NCBI RefSeq assembly: GCF_950295315.1
Contig: NC_080164.1
Location: 106,105,587-106,169,586 of the forward strand
Direction: 5' to 3'
DNA from: Erinaceus europaeus
Taxonomy: Eukaryota > Chordata > Mammalia > Eulipotyphla > Erinaceidae
Length of the DNA stretch: 64,000 nucleotides
In this document: positions 42,586 through 52,640 of the stretch, in pieces
Position numbering within the stretch: position 1 is the first letter of the stretch
Layout of the letters: every line of letters begins with the position of its first letter
Program-made: the position numbers and the translations under genes
The notes under the pieces: generated by a model
What the model saw: the letters and a program-made list of their open reading frames with translations, nothing else
The model's database searches: none
What the model was told of the DNA's origin: nothing

Positions 42586-44130
42586 TCCCCAAAGAGGAGG
42601 TGCCCTCCTCAGCTGCCTGGAGGAACAGGAGGATGGTTGGCAGCTAATAGGGGGTAGGGAGCCTGAACCAAGGGGGCCTCACCTACCTTTGAGAACTGGG
42701 GACCTCAACTCCTTCTCAGGACTGGGGCCTTACCTTTTTCTCAGACCTGAGAGCCTCACCCCAGCTCTGGCCAAAGGGCTTGTGGTCCATCTCTCAGGCC
42801 TTGAGGACTTTCCTCCATCTAATGCCCTAGGGCTTGGGCTCCAGCTCTAAGATCATTGTAACCTGCACTCTAACTTTCAGACCTGTGGGCTTGTACCCCA
42901 GTTCTTAGATCAGGGGCTTCACTCTTTCTCAGGCCTGTGTGGCATCTGTTAGGCCATTGAGACCAGTACCCCACCTATCAGGCTATTGAGGCCTCATCCT
43001 ACCTCTCAGGCCTTGGAGCCTGCACCTCCTGTCAGTCCCCCCACCCCGTGGAGCCTGGCCCCTTCTGCATCATTGGGTTTTCTAACTGGTTACTTATGTG
43101 TGGGAGGGGGGAGGGCCTACAGAGGGAGGGTGTGGTGGGGGAGGGATCCTAACTTGATGAAAGGTGATTTTGTTTGACAATGTTCTGTGTCCTGTTCTGT
43201 CCAAGCCCCTTGGGGAGGCCTTGAGTAACAGGAGGAGGGTCAGGTTCTGGGCCTCTGTCAGAGGGGCAGGCACTCCCAGGAGCAGAGCAAAGGACCACCT
43301 CACTGTGGGGACAGCAGCCTGCTGTCCATCGTGGATACTTTGCTCATTGCTGTAGGAACTCTGAAATATTGAAAAGAGAGGACTAGATCTAGGATGATGT
43401 TCATAGGTGTATCTTAGCAAAGCAGCACAGACAGGGAATCACAAAGGGAAACTTGCACTTGGTGTGCTGTATTGCAGGGAAGCAAAACATTCTGGGGAGG
43501 TGTGGTGGGGAGGCTTTGGGGACGGGCGGGCTTTGTGGTCCTAGTGCATGATGGTGGAGAAAGACCAAAGTTGGACTGAGAGTGTTCTGTTCTGAGGAGA
43601 TGAGAAATGTGCCCATGTGTCAGCAACTCTAGTGAAATCCTTCAACCACCAATAAGATGATGAAAATATATAGTCAGGCATGCAGAGGCCTTTTAGCATA
43701 TTGTAGCACTTGTATCCTTTTGTCTAATTGTTATTAAGCATCATTCGTTCCCATCCTTCAGTTCACCTCGAGTCACCCCCCACCCCATGTGTTGCCCATG
43801 TCAGTACCCCAAGTCACTTCCCATGACTGTCTTTTCTCCATGTCGGTGATGCTGCATTGAGATGTGACCAGGCCCAGAGCTGTCAGCACAGCCCAGAGCT
43901 CAGCTTCTGTCACTGTCACCCCAGTAATGACCCCAGAGCCTTGCTCACCTGCCCACAGGGGGCTCTGTCTCCCCACTGGGCACTCAGCATTCAGACCCCA
44001 GAGCTGGATGGAGGCAAGGGTAGAGGCCAAGCTGGAGGCTCTTGATGCAGGGACTGGGGCTTCAGCACTATCCCTTCCCCTCACCTAGCCCCACTTCCTG
44101 TACAATCTGCTGCTGTGGATTATGATACTG
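42586..44130. other. 3' flank of the NUT-like gene, with a degenerate tandem repeat
   Basis: Bases about 42655-43030 contain repeated variants of CTCAGGCCTTGAGGCCTCACC with spacings of about 35-45 bp. The rest is GC-rich and unassigned. Frames of about 70-100 codons on both strands at 43770-44090 have no family I recognise. A polyadenylation signal for the gene was not identified. Confidence 0.45.
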
Positions 44131-44910
44131 TGAGTTTGGAGTATGTGACCTTTCTTACTATATTCATTGATCCCTTGAGCTTTATTGTTTTGAGATACAC
44201 TCCTTACATCCCCTTTCTTTAAGAACACTTACCATGACTTGCTGTAGTGTCAGTCTAGTCCATCTACTCTGCTTCTGTTGGTAGGATTCACCTGTGTCTG
44301 TCCTTCCTGGTACTGATACAGTGCACACTGACTGACCTGTGTCTGGGAGACCTTCTTGAATTCCTGGAATAAACCATACTAGTTATCAGTGTGTGTGATC
44401 CAATTAATGTACTGCTGAAGTCAGTTTGCAATATGTTTAAGAATTTTTTTTGTGTCTGTGTTCATCCAAGATATTGGACAGTACTTTCCTTTTGTCCTAT
44501 CTGACCTGATTCTGCTGTCAAAGTAGCATGGATCTCATAGCATATATTTCAGTGGACTCCCCTTTCTTTGACTTTTTCTTGCAATGATTTGGTAAAGTTC
44601 ACCTACAAAACTGTCTAATCCTAGAACTGTATTTGTTACAGGGTTGGGGAAATTTTTTATTATTATTTTAATTTCCGCATTGTGATAAGTAGATACATGT
44701 TATTTCTTTTTGATTCATTCTTGATCAAGTTTATTTCATAGAAAATAACTCTTGACTATTATATTTATTAGTATATAACTATTTACAGTAATTACTCATA
44801 ATTCTTTGCATTTCTGTTGTGCCTTATGATTTTCTCTTCCTTTTCTAATTGTATTCATTAGTGCTTTCTCTCATTCTCTCTCTCTATCTTTCTCTCAGAA
44901 CCTGTCTGAA
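44131..44910 (-). mobile_element. Old LINE-1 ORF2 fragment, antisense
   Basis: Complement of L1 ORF2: TTGAATTCCTGGAATAAACC, ATCCAATTAATGTACTGCTGAA, GTGTTCATCCAAGATATTGG and CTTGCAATGATTTGGTAAAG. Many changes and no open frame. Confidence 0.7.
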
Positions 44911-45665
44911 GATATGTAAATTCTATTAATCTATCTGAAGAAATAGCTCCCAGTTTCACTGATTGTTTGCTCTGTCATTGTATTACTATTGTTGCTGCAA
45001 TTACTATTATAATCATAGGACCATGGGATGAACCCAGGGCCGTGTGCATATTGTGATGCACCATTCAGGTCTCCAGGGCAGATTCCTTCATTCATCTTTA
45101 TTTTTAGAGATAAGCAAAAAGGAGAGTGATGTCTGTGGAGATGTTTCTGTTTCTGTTTGAATGACTGGAGTTCTGGAACTAGCACAGGCACGGGGGTCAA
45201 AGTCACAGGAGCAGTGGTCACTATGAATGATATTGGGACTCTGTGCCTTCCAGGGCCTGCAGGTGATGAGAGAGACACAGGGCTTCTCTGTTCTCTTGGC
45301 CAGCCCCACAGTCAGGATTTTCCTAGAAGCTTCAGCTCTTTCACTGGCATACCCCTGAGCATAGCTCTCATCTGTGGGCACACAGAAGAGACAGTGGGTA
45401 CTAGTTATTCTTTATTCTCTCTTCTTGTAATTCTATTTATCTATTTTAATGAAAGAGACAGAGAGAGAGGCCCCAGAGACTGCTCAGCTCTCACTGATGG
45501 TGATGCTAGGGATTGAACCTGGGACCTCAGAGCCTCAGGCATGAAAGTTTTCTGCATAACCATATGCTTTCTCCTCAGCTCAAAGCACCATCAATTCTCA
45601 TTCTGGGGGTGAGGGTAGGTATGTATCCCCAGGAAAAAGCTCCTAAGAGGGTGGGGATGACGCGT

Positions 45666-45730
<65 letters not shown>

Positions 45731-46369
45731 GTGTGTATGTAGAGGGGTAGTCTGTTTCCAGAAAATTCCAGTGATGGAGCTTTCCTGAAGTACATACTGT
45801 TGCCTAAGTGTTTCCCTGGGTGCCAAAGGCTCTGACTAGAGGCAGCAGATACTGGGAGTTAATTTGACCCCTTGAGGGCACAGCCAAGGGCCCCACAGGT
45901 GCCTCAACCCCCATCCAGACAGAAGCAATGAGGAGCCACCTCTCTGTGAGTGCTCCTACCCTGCACCTTCCATTGTAATTCCTGTTTCCAGTGGGTGAGA
46001 ATGGGGGCACTCAGGTTGTCATTCAGGCAGCTGGGTTCTGGACAGGGGCTGGGCAGGTATCAAAAATACTCATTGCTGTCCTTGTGTGCCCAATATCAGA
46101 GGTGTGGGGAATGTCCCTAGGTCCCCAGCTTTCCTGCCACTGCTCCAGTGAACACTCACCTTTAATCCTTCAACACCCAGACCCCCCAGCAGGGCTACTG
46201 TGAATCCCAGCAGCCTTTTCCAACCTGCCCCACCTCCATCCCAGACATCCCTGCAGTGCCTGGCCTTTGTTGCCTCCCTGACTTATGCTCTATGTGGGAT
46301 GAACAGAGAGCAATCTGGTGTCTTTGTTTATCTCTGGTTTTCCAGTGTTAAAAATTCTGTCATTGGACT
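44911..46369. other. Intergenic; short SINE at about 45420-45580 and (GT)n at 45671-45736
   Basis: At 45440-45580 lies an antisense short SINE (GAAAGAGACAGAGAGAGAGGC, GATTGAACCTGGGACCTCAGAGCCTCAGGCATG). A pure GT microsatellite of about 33 units follows. No gene is supported. Confidence 0.5.
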
Positions 46370-46470
46370 GGCAAAATAGCTCATTTGGATAATGTGTTGC
46401 TTTGTTATGTGTGCTACCCAAGTTCAAGCCCAGCCCCCACTGCACCCACCAAAGGACAGTTCACAGTTGT

Positions 46471-46512
<42 letters not shown>

Positions 46513-46563
46513 CCTGCCTCTCTGACTATTTATCTCTATGTATATCTATCTGAAAAAGTCATC
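46370..46563 (+). mobile_element. SINE, sense, with (CT)n
   Basis: GACTGGCAAAATAGCTCATTTGG head, CAAGTTCAAGCCCAGCCCCC, then an expanded (CT)n at 46473-46509 and CTCTCTGACTATTTATCTC. A similar element is at 49136-49340. Confidence 0.65.
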
Positions 46564-46569
46564 CTAGAG

Positions 46570-46817
46570 TGTTGTTTTATCCGGGCTGGCTTCACGGGTG
46601 GGTAACAGAGACGACCAGAGACACATGGCTGGGCTGAGAATGCAGTTTAATCTTTATTTACGAACGGGCAAATCACCACACCATATGCTTTTCTCCATCA
46701 TCCACTCTCCACAGCTGCTGCTGGGACTCTGCAGATCCTTAGCATAGGGGGCGGGGAGAAACTAGCAAGGGGCAAACCAATTTTTCTCAGAGGTTGGGGG
46801 AAGGGAACATACCAACA
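46570..46817 (-). repeat. 3' LTR of copy 3
   Basis: 248 bp. The minus strand starts TGTTGGTATGTTCCC and ends GATAAAACAACA. The AATAAAG signal shows as CTTTATT near 46651 on the + strand. Confidence 0.88.
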
Positions 46818-46836
46818 ATTCCCCCTTCTGTTTTTA
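46818..46836 (-). promoter_or_regulatory. Polypurine tract of copy 3
   Basis: Complement of ATTCCCCCTTCTGTTTTTA, that is AAAAACAGAAGGGGGAAT next to the 3' LTR. Confidence 0.8.
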
Positions 46837-47937
46837 ACTAAATGACCACAGTATCAGGGGTGTGAGGTGAACAGAAACCTATATCGTACAGGCATTTTTC
46901 AAAAAAGAAACTGGCACAAACATGGAGAAACATGTAAGCAAGTAACAAGAACCAGTGTGCTGCCAAGGGAGGGCCTGAGGGAGCCATTTTTTTTGCCTCT
47001 GTGGGCAAAACTTTATCAGCTTAAAAAAAAACATTTCCTGCCTCTGGGGGGTGTACGTTCCTGGACGGGCATTTTATAGCATGGGGGTGGGGAATGGCCT
47101 AGAGTCCCAAAGGCAGCTGGCTGCAGTCAGTGTTTGAGAAATATAGCAGCACTTTTGCACTTTTGTGCAAAGTGTCTAAGGGTGGACCAGTGAGTCCAAT
47201 AGGAGTGCCAGTCCACGGAAGAATGCCAGGGGGTGGAGTGTTGTATGAGGAAGGTCCACTGCCGGAATTCTGCTTTTCTGTAGAGAACTTGACAGCTGCA
47301 ATTTACTTACTATGAAACAAACTTGTAGCAGGTTAGAAGTTTATCACATTGATAACTTTATCACAATTAGAAGTCTTTTTTAGGATGATTTTAAGGTTGT
47401 TTAAAGTTTAAACAATAGAATGTGAAAAGGTAAACATGAGAATCAAGGAAAGAAAACCTCAGGCATGAGTATCATTAGCATAGCCATTGTGTAATCTACC
47501 ATTTCTAATAGGGAAGGTAATCGAGAGTTTTACATATCAACAAGTCTATTTAAACTTTTGTTACACCCATTTAAGATGGAGACACACCCTAGGTGTGCGC
47601 AGGTTTTGTTTAGACCAACTTAGTTAAAATATATTGATTGTTAACTAATTTTTACCTCAGACTTTAAATGTAAGTTAATTTTATCTTTATGAGAATTACG
47701 TTGAAAACCTTTTTCATTTAACTTTGCCTGGTAAGAATTTAGCCTTAAAGTTATATTCTTAGCCTTAAAGTTAATGTTACCAAACTTTAAACACACACAT
47801 ACACATGGTCTTCAATATACAAGGAGAGAAACTTTTGTTACAAAGACATGTCATTTTAAACACGAATTTAGATATATACTGTCTTAGCCGTTCTAGGATT
47901 GCGTTGTCCAGCAGTGGCCTCTTGGGCAACTTCACTT

Positions 47938-48424
47938 CTAGGAATTGCAGGTTGGGATCTCTGGATGAATCTCTGTGTATTTTAGCTCGTCTGCCTTCAG
48001 ACCCAAGCTGGAGATCTCGGCCAGGGAGCCCAGTTTTGGCAGTGAGCCAGTGGTCTCAAGGTGGTCCGGGATCTGTCCAGACTTCATAGCACGAGGGCTG
48101 GCGGGCCAGCCGTGCACAAGGCGTGAGCCGAGGTGCCCCGGGGTGGCGGCCATGATAGGCTGCCGCGGCCCTGCCCCATGGCCCTGCCATGTCTGCTGCC
48201 CTGCTCACAGTGGCCAAGCTGCGTGGAGGGAGCCCACGCCCAGTGCCCCGTGCTACGCTGCGGAAAGCCAGCTCCTGCAGGCTGGCATTGGGCTCCTGTA
48301 GGCTGGCGTTGGGCAGAAACCACAGAGTGGTCCAGAGATAAATGTTCCAGAAACAGCAAAACAGTCTTGTGAAGAAAGGGCAGACACCTTTGGAGATCTC
48401 TTCACAAGCAGAAGAGAAGGCCAT
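47938..48424 (-). pseudogene. Shortened, frameshifted ORF of copy 3 LTR element
   Basis: The frame from 48424 to 48056 begins MAFSSACEEISKG and keeps the Cys/Trp-rich hydrophobic segment with only two changes from copy 2 in the first 36 residues. It then jumps past the roughly 50-residue Ser/Arg/Ala-rich stretch of copies 1 and 2. It has only two seven-residue repeats (NASLQEP), continues with AADMAGPWGRAAA, and leaves frame after about codon 122. An overlapping 71-codon frame (48153 to 47938) starts MAATPGHLGS and ends TCNS, matching the length of the copy 1 counterpart. Function unknown. Confidence 0.5.
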
Positions 48425-48476
48425 AGTGCATAGGTAGCCAAATTGTCTTCACTTATCTGAGAGATGCGCAGGTCCG

Positions 48477-48496
48477 GCCCCACGTTGTAGGCACCA
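48477..48496 (-). promoter_or_regulatory. Primer binding site of copy 3, tRNA-Lys type
   Basis: Minus strand TGGTGCCTACAACGTGGGGC, two bases inside the 5' LTR. The CAACGTGGGGC half is an exact match to the Lys-1,2 type site, stronger than in copies 1 and 2. Confidence 0.8.
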
Positions 48497-48498
48497 TA

Positions 48499-48760
48499 TG
48501 TTGTTTTATCCAGGCTGGCTTCATGGACGGGTAACAGAGACGACCAGAGACACACGGCTGGGCTGAGAACGCAGTTTAATCTTTATTCACGAACGGGCAA
48601 ATCACCACACCATGTGCTTTTCTCCATCATCCTCTCTCCGCCGCTGCTGCTGGGACTCTGCCCGTACTTAGTATAGGGGGCGGGGAGAAAGCGGGGCGTG
48701 AAACTAGCAAGGGGCAAACCAATTTTTCTCAGAGGTCAGGGAGAAGGGAACATACCAACA
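48499..48760 (-). repeat. 5' LTR of copy 3
   Basis: 262 bp. Carries GCGGGGCGTGAAAC-type extra sequence near 48690 that is missing in its partner. Confidence 0.88.
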
Positions 48761-48783
48761 CTAGAGTGGTGTAGCCTTAGTGA

Positions 48784-49097
48784 TGTGCTCTAATAAAAAT
48801 TAAAGAACTTGGTTCTAGTTTGGCTGGACATAGTTCAAAGCAATCAGGATTTATTACAACAGCATACAGCAACAGAGAGAGCAGGACCAGCATCCAGGAA
48901 CTGATCCAGGATTCATGCTAGCAGGAGGAAGAGCTGGCAGAGAAAAGACTGGATTTCAGTTCATCTCTGCTTAAGTCAAGTCAGTTAGATGCCCCCACAA
49001 TCCCTTATGGATTTGCATAAGTTCTTACTATGCTTCCATTGGCTGACATTAGCCCCAGTCAATAATTACAACCCAATGTCCATGGTATGTCACAACA
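48784..49097 (-). repeat. Solo LTR, ERV1-like, antisense
   Basis: On the minus strand it starts TGTTGTGACATACC, has GTAATAAATCCTGATTGC as polyadenylation region, and ends ...TTATTAGAGCACA. Flanked by GTGA (48780-48783 and 49098-49101), a 4-bp duplication typical of class I ERVs. It is unrelated to the neighbouring class II-like element. Confidence 0.6.
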
Positions 49098-49135
49098 GTG
49101 ATGACCAGAAACGAAAAAAAAATATATATAGTACT

Positions 49136-49340
49136 TTCTGGAAATTAGCTCACTTGGATAATGTACTGTTTTGCTGTGCTCACCACCCAAGTTTACACCT
49201 GGTCCCACCACATTGAAGGAAACTTCAGTGCTATGATTCCAATCCCTCTCTCTCTCTCTCTCTCTCTCTCTCCCTTTCCCTCTCTCCCCCTCTCTCCCTC
49301 TCTGTCCTTCTCTGCCTCTACCTTTAAAAACAGCAAACCT
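49136..49340 (+). mobile_element. SINE, sense, with (CT)n
   Basis: GGAAATTAGCTCACTTGGATAATG head, CAAGTTTACACCTGGTCCC, then (CT)n from about 49245. Same subfamily as 46370-46563. Confidence 0.65.
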
Positions 49341-49640
49341 CAGGAATCCTCAGGAAACTGAAACTTCCTTTCAAATCAGTCATTGACTCAAAGCAAAGTA
49401 ACATACCTCCTAAGTAGCACAGGAGAATTGAATGTAAAAAAAGTCCCAGGTTCCATCCCACAATTGCCAATAATAGAGGTGATCTGTGAGATGGCCAAAA
49501 ATTGGAAAAAAAACAAAAGTCTAGACTCCATAAAGGAGTTTACTATGATATGCTATAACTGAGTAGTCCTCCGGAAAAAAAAAAAAGTCTTGACCTTACA
49601 AAACTCTTATTCAGTTTTCATGAGTCCCTCAGCATTCTGG
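49341..49640 (+). mobile_element. Decayed LINE-1-like fragment
   Basis: From 49470, phrases like GATGGCCAAAAATTGGAAAAA, ACTCCATAAAGGAGTTTACTATG and GTAGTCCTCCGG look like degraded L1 ORF2 or 3' UTR. The first 100 bases are unassigned. Confidence 0.35.
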
Positions 49641-50467
49641 ATCCTTCTCCACAAATTCCTTAATTATCATAGTGGCCAGAATGATCCATATCCATGTTAA
49701 AAGAAAAAATAAGAAACAAATATCTAACCCCAAGAAAAGAGAAGGCAGCAAAATCCACACCACTGATAGTGACCAGATCAGGCCAAATCGATGAGGTTTA
49801 CAGTCAACAATATTTATACCCCTTTCCCATATTTGGGAGCTACTCTCTTCCTTGATCCAGCTTTCTAGTCCTTTTTCCAGCCATGACATCATCTCCCTAG
49901 ACAATAACTTGGACCCACCTACATATGAGATTTCAGGCTAAGGAAAAAAAAAAAAAACTACTAGTATAGTCATGGGATCATTGGAATATAACTAAAATAG
50001 GCCTACTAACTATTTACAAAATGGAGACCCCACCAACTCTTTATATGAACTAGGCTCATGATTAGTCAACAATTTGTCTGGCTCTGTATGTTAACTCTTT
50101 TTTCAGCCACCAGGTTCTAGATGCTAACATGATGTCAACCAGATTTCCCTAGGCAGATGACCCCACCAATGTGTCCTGTAGCCCCGCTTCCCCAGAACCC
50201 ATTCCCCCCCACCCCACACACACTAGGGAAAGAGGCTGGGAGTATGGATCAACCTGCCAAAGCCCATGTTCAGCAGGGAAGCAATTACAGAAGCCAGACA
50301 TTCCACCTTCTACACCCCATAATGACCTATATTCCCAGAGGGATAAAGAATAGGAAAGCTATCGGGGAGGTGAATGGTTCTGGTAGTGGGAATTGTGTGG
50401 AGTTGTACCCCCTCTTATCCTATGGTTTTTGTCAGTGTTTCCTTTTTATAAAAAAAAAAAAAAAAAG
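49641..50467 (+). mobile_element. LINE-1 3' UTR, sense
   Basis: Upstream part GGGAGCTACTCTCTTCC...AGACAATAACTTGG, an internal A-run at 49946, then CAAAATGGAGACCCCACC through GGGAATTGTGTGGAGTTG to an A16 tail at about 50450-50466. Sense copy of the same 3' UTR seen at 22.85 and 8.3 kb. Confidence 0.82.
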
Positions 50468-50691
50468 AACTACACCCCCACTCCTGACACTTTTTCTTTG
50501 CCAACATTCCTTGATCTCTCATAGTTACCTTCCTGCTAATAATCACTCTCCAGGTCTGGGCCTCAGTGTCCTGCTTGCTACAGATGAGTACCTAGCATCC
50601 TAATGGACATGCCGTTTATATAGTATCTCAGTAGCATGAGCCAACATAGGTTACAGACTCTAGAACCCTTACAAGAAAAAAATTAATGAGG

Positions 50692-50925
50692 GGCTGGATG
50701 GTGGTGCACTTGGTTGAGCACATATGTTACAATGTGCAAGAATCCAGGTTCAAACCCCTGGTCCCCACCTGCAGGGGGAAAGCTTCATAAGTGGTAAATT
50801 TGTGCTGCAGGAGTCTCTCTGTCTCTCTCCCTCTCTGTCCCTCCCCTCACCTCTCAATTTCTGGCTGTCTCTATCAAATAAATAATAATAATAATAACAA
50901 TAATAATAATAATAATAATAATAAA
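50692..50925 (+). mobile_element. SINE, sense, with (AAT)n tail
   Basis: GGGGCTGGATGGTGGTGCACTTGG, CAGGTTCAAACCCCTGG, CCCCACCTGCAGGGGG, and an (AAT)n tail at about 50880-50924. Confidence 0.85.
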
Positions 50926-51174
50926 GACATAAAGGAATTCCAGTTATGGAAACACTATAAGTGTGCAGATGAAAGAAAGCCAGTCACAAGAAGAATGGTG
51001 TCTGAACTTGCTTCACATGAAGAAAGAAAAGGAGAGAAGAATCTTAAATCTTTAGAAAAACTTACTTTAATCAGCTAGTTAGCTTCCAGCTGCTTCATTC
51101 TAGGTGTCTGTGATGTTAGCAACTAGACAAATATGGATAGGAGAGAGCAGAACTGGAAATCTGAAGATTTAGGT

Positions 51175-51430
51175 TCCTGGGAATCAAGTGGTGGTGCAAC
51201 CAGTTACGCACATACAGTACTAAGCACAAGGATCCAGGTTCAAATCCTTGATCCCCACCTGCTTGAGGGAAAGCTTCATAAGCAGTGAAACAGGTCTGAA
51301 GGTTTCTCTGTTTCTCTTTCCCCTCTCTATCTTCTCCTCCCCTCTTAATTTTCTCTGTCCTAGCAAATAAAATGAAAATAAATGTCCACCAGTATCAGTG
51401 GATTTTATAGCCTCAGCTATAACCCTAGAG
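51175..51430 (+). mobile_element. Long-form SINE, sense
   Basis: CAAGTGGTGGTGCAACCAGTTACGC, GATCCAGGTTCAAATCC, CTCTGTCCTAGCAAATAAAATG and the 3' module AGCTATAACCCTAGAGG. Confidence 0.78.
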
Positions 51431-52345
51431 GAAAAACAAAACAAAACAAAATAAAAGATTTGTGTTTCTGCTTCTGGTTTATCATTCAATTGTTGAGTGT
51501 CTGTGGACAGATAATTGAGTCTCAGATTGGTGAGTTGAAATGTGACATACTGTTTTGTCAGAGGTCAAAATGAAACAATTTCTGTGAGGGTTCTTTAAAC
51601 TTTAAAGGACATCAGTCTGGTCTCTGGTTACTCTGTAGGGTGTGTTACTACTAGTAGTGAGACATAGGTCTAAGACAAACAGAGCTGTCTTGAAAACAAA
51701 GGTGTGAGGTGGAGAGATGCTTCTTCTTCTGATCAGATATGTCCCCTTCACTTCAACTCAGATGATGATATTTCAAAGCTGGAGAGGCAGCTCTATTCTA
51801 AATTGGGATTACATGCCTGGCTGCTTCCAATGTTAATCATAAGGCAGTTATCAAATTAGATGGAAATTGTTGCAATGCTAATCATGTTTTAAATGAATAA
51901 GTAAAAATACCAAAGAAAAATGTCCAGTAGACTTAAGTTTTACCTTTTATTTATTACTCTCTTTGGGTTCATGAAACACATAAGAACCAACATGATTTTT
52001 TTTAAAAAACCTATTTATACTTTTTTAAATCTTTCCCAGAGTGATTCAGCCACTCCAGACCCAACTGGAGAGGTGATAGGCATGTCAGAGTCAGGGACTC
52101 AAAGTCCTGGGAAATCAGAATCAACTCATTTATGTGACTTCTACTGACCACTGTACAACATGGCATGCACCAGAAGCTTCTATTAAACACATTTAGCAGA
52201 GGGAGAGAGGCAGGCAAGCTTTGAAATTCCAGCAATCTGCCAGCCTTTCCATAGTAATGCATGGGAAACCTTTCCAAGGTGGACCACACAGTCTTATTGG
52301 TCTGATGGTGGTTAAAGAATTTTACAATAACCTTAAAAATATATG
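51431..52345. other. Intergenic, no gene recognised
   Basis: Unassigned AT-rich sequence. A 115-codon minus-strand frame at 52011-52358 has no recognisable family and no codon-use support. Confidence 0.4.
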
Positions 52346-52492
52346 CACCTGGGTCCATACTCTCAGAGGGATGAAGAATAGGAAAGCTTCCAATAAAGAG
52401 TATAGGATACAGAACTCTGGTGGTGGGAATTGTGTGGAATATACCCCTCTTATCCTATAGTCTTACTGATAATTTTATTTTATAAATAAAAT
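52346..52492 (+). mobile_element. Very short LINE-1 3' end, sense
   Basis: GGGTCCATACTCTCAGAGGG to GGGAATTGTGTGG and an A/T tail. Flanked by AAAATATATGCACCT on the left and AAAATATATATGTACCT on the right, a near-perfect duplication. Confidence 0.8.
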
Positions 52493-52504
52493 ATATATGT
52501 ACCT

Positions 52505-52640
52505 CTGCAGCCTGGGAGGTGGTGCAGTGGATAAAGCAGTGAACCCTCAGATATGAGGTCCTAAGTTTGATCCCCATATCATAAGTGCCAGAGCTTTCCC
52601 CCATAAATGAATCAATTAGTATTTTTTAAATATATGTATT
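52505..52640 (+). mobile_element. Short SINE, sense
   Basis: CAGCCTGGGAGGTGGTGCAGTGG head with A-box-like sequence and a GAGGTCCTAAGTTTGATCCCC B-box-like segment. Confidence 0.6.

Larger units (their letters stand above)
46564..48766 (-). mobile_element. Non-autonomous class II-like LTR element, copy 3 (antisense, with target duplication)
   Basis: LTRs at 46570-46817 and 48499-48760 are flanked by the perfect 6-bp duplication CTAGAG (46564-46569 and 48761-48766). Read on the minus strand: 5' LTR, Lys-type primer site, a shortened version of the copy 1/2 ORF, AT-rich DNA, purine tract and 3' LTR. It lacks the second unit of the 3' direct repeat and carries about 0.3 kb near 47115-47400 not found in copies 1 or 2. 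The LTRs differ by a 14-bp indel plus several substitutions. No gag-pol-env. It is a distinct subfamily. Confidence 0.88.

Noticed and set aside
43773..44088. Open frames of 103 codons (minus) and 74 codons (plus) downstream of the gene
   Set aside because: Overlapping frames on both strands, no recognised family and no splice context. Possibly an ancient exon or repeat but not supportable.
45575..45826. Cys/Val and His/Thr repeat proteins at 45.6-45.8 kb
   Set aside because: Translation of a GT/CA microsatellite, with no coding evidence.
52011..52358. 115-codon minus-strand frame at 52.0-52.4 kb
   Set aside because: Overlaps an L1 tail at one end, has no known motif and no homologous frame elsewhere in the window.
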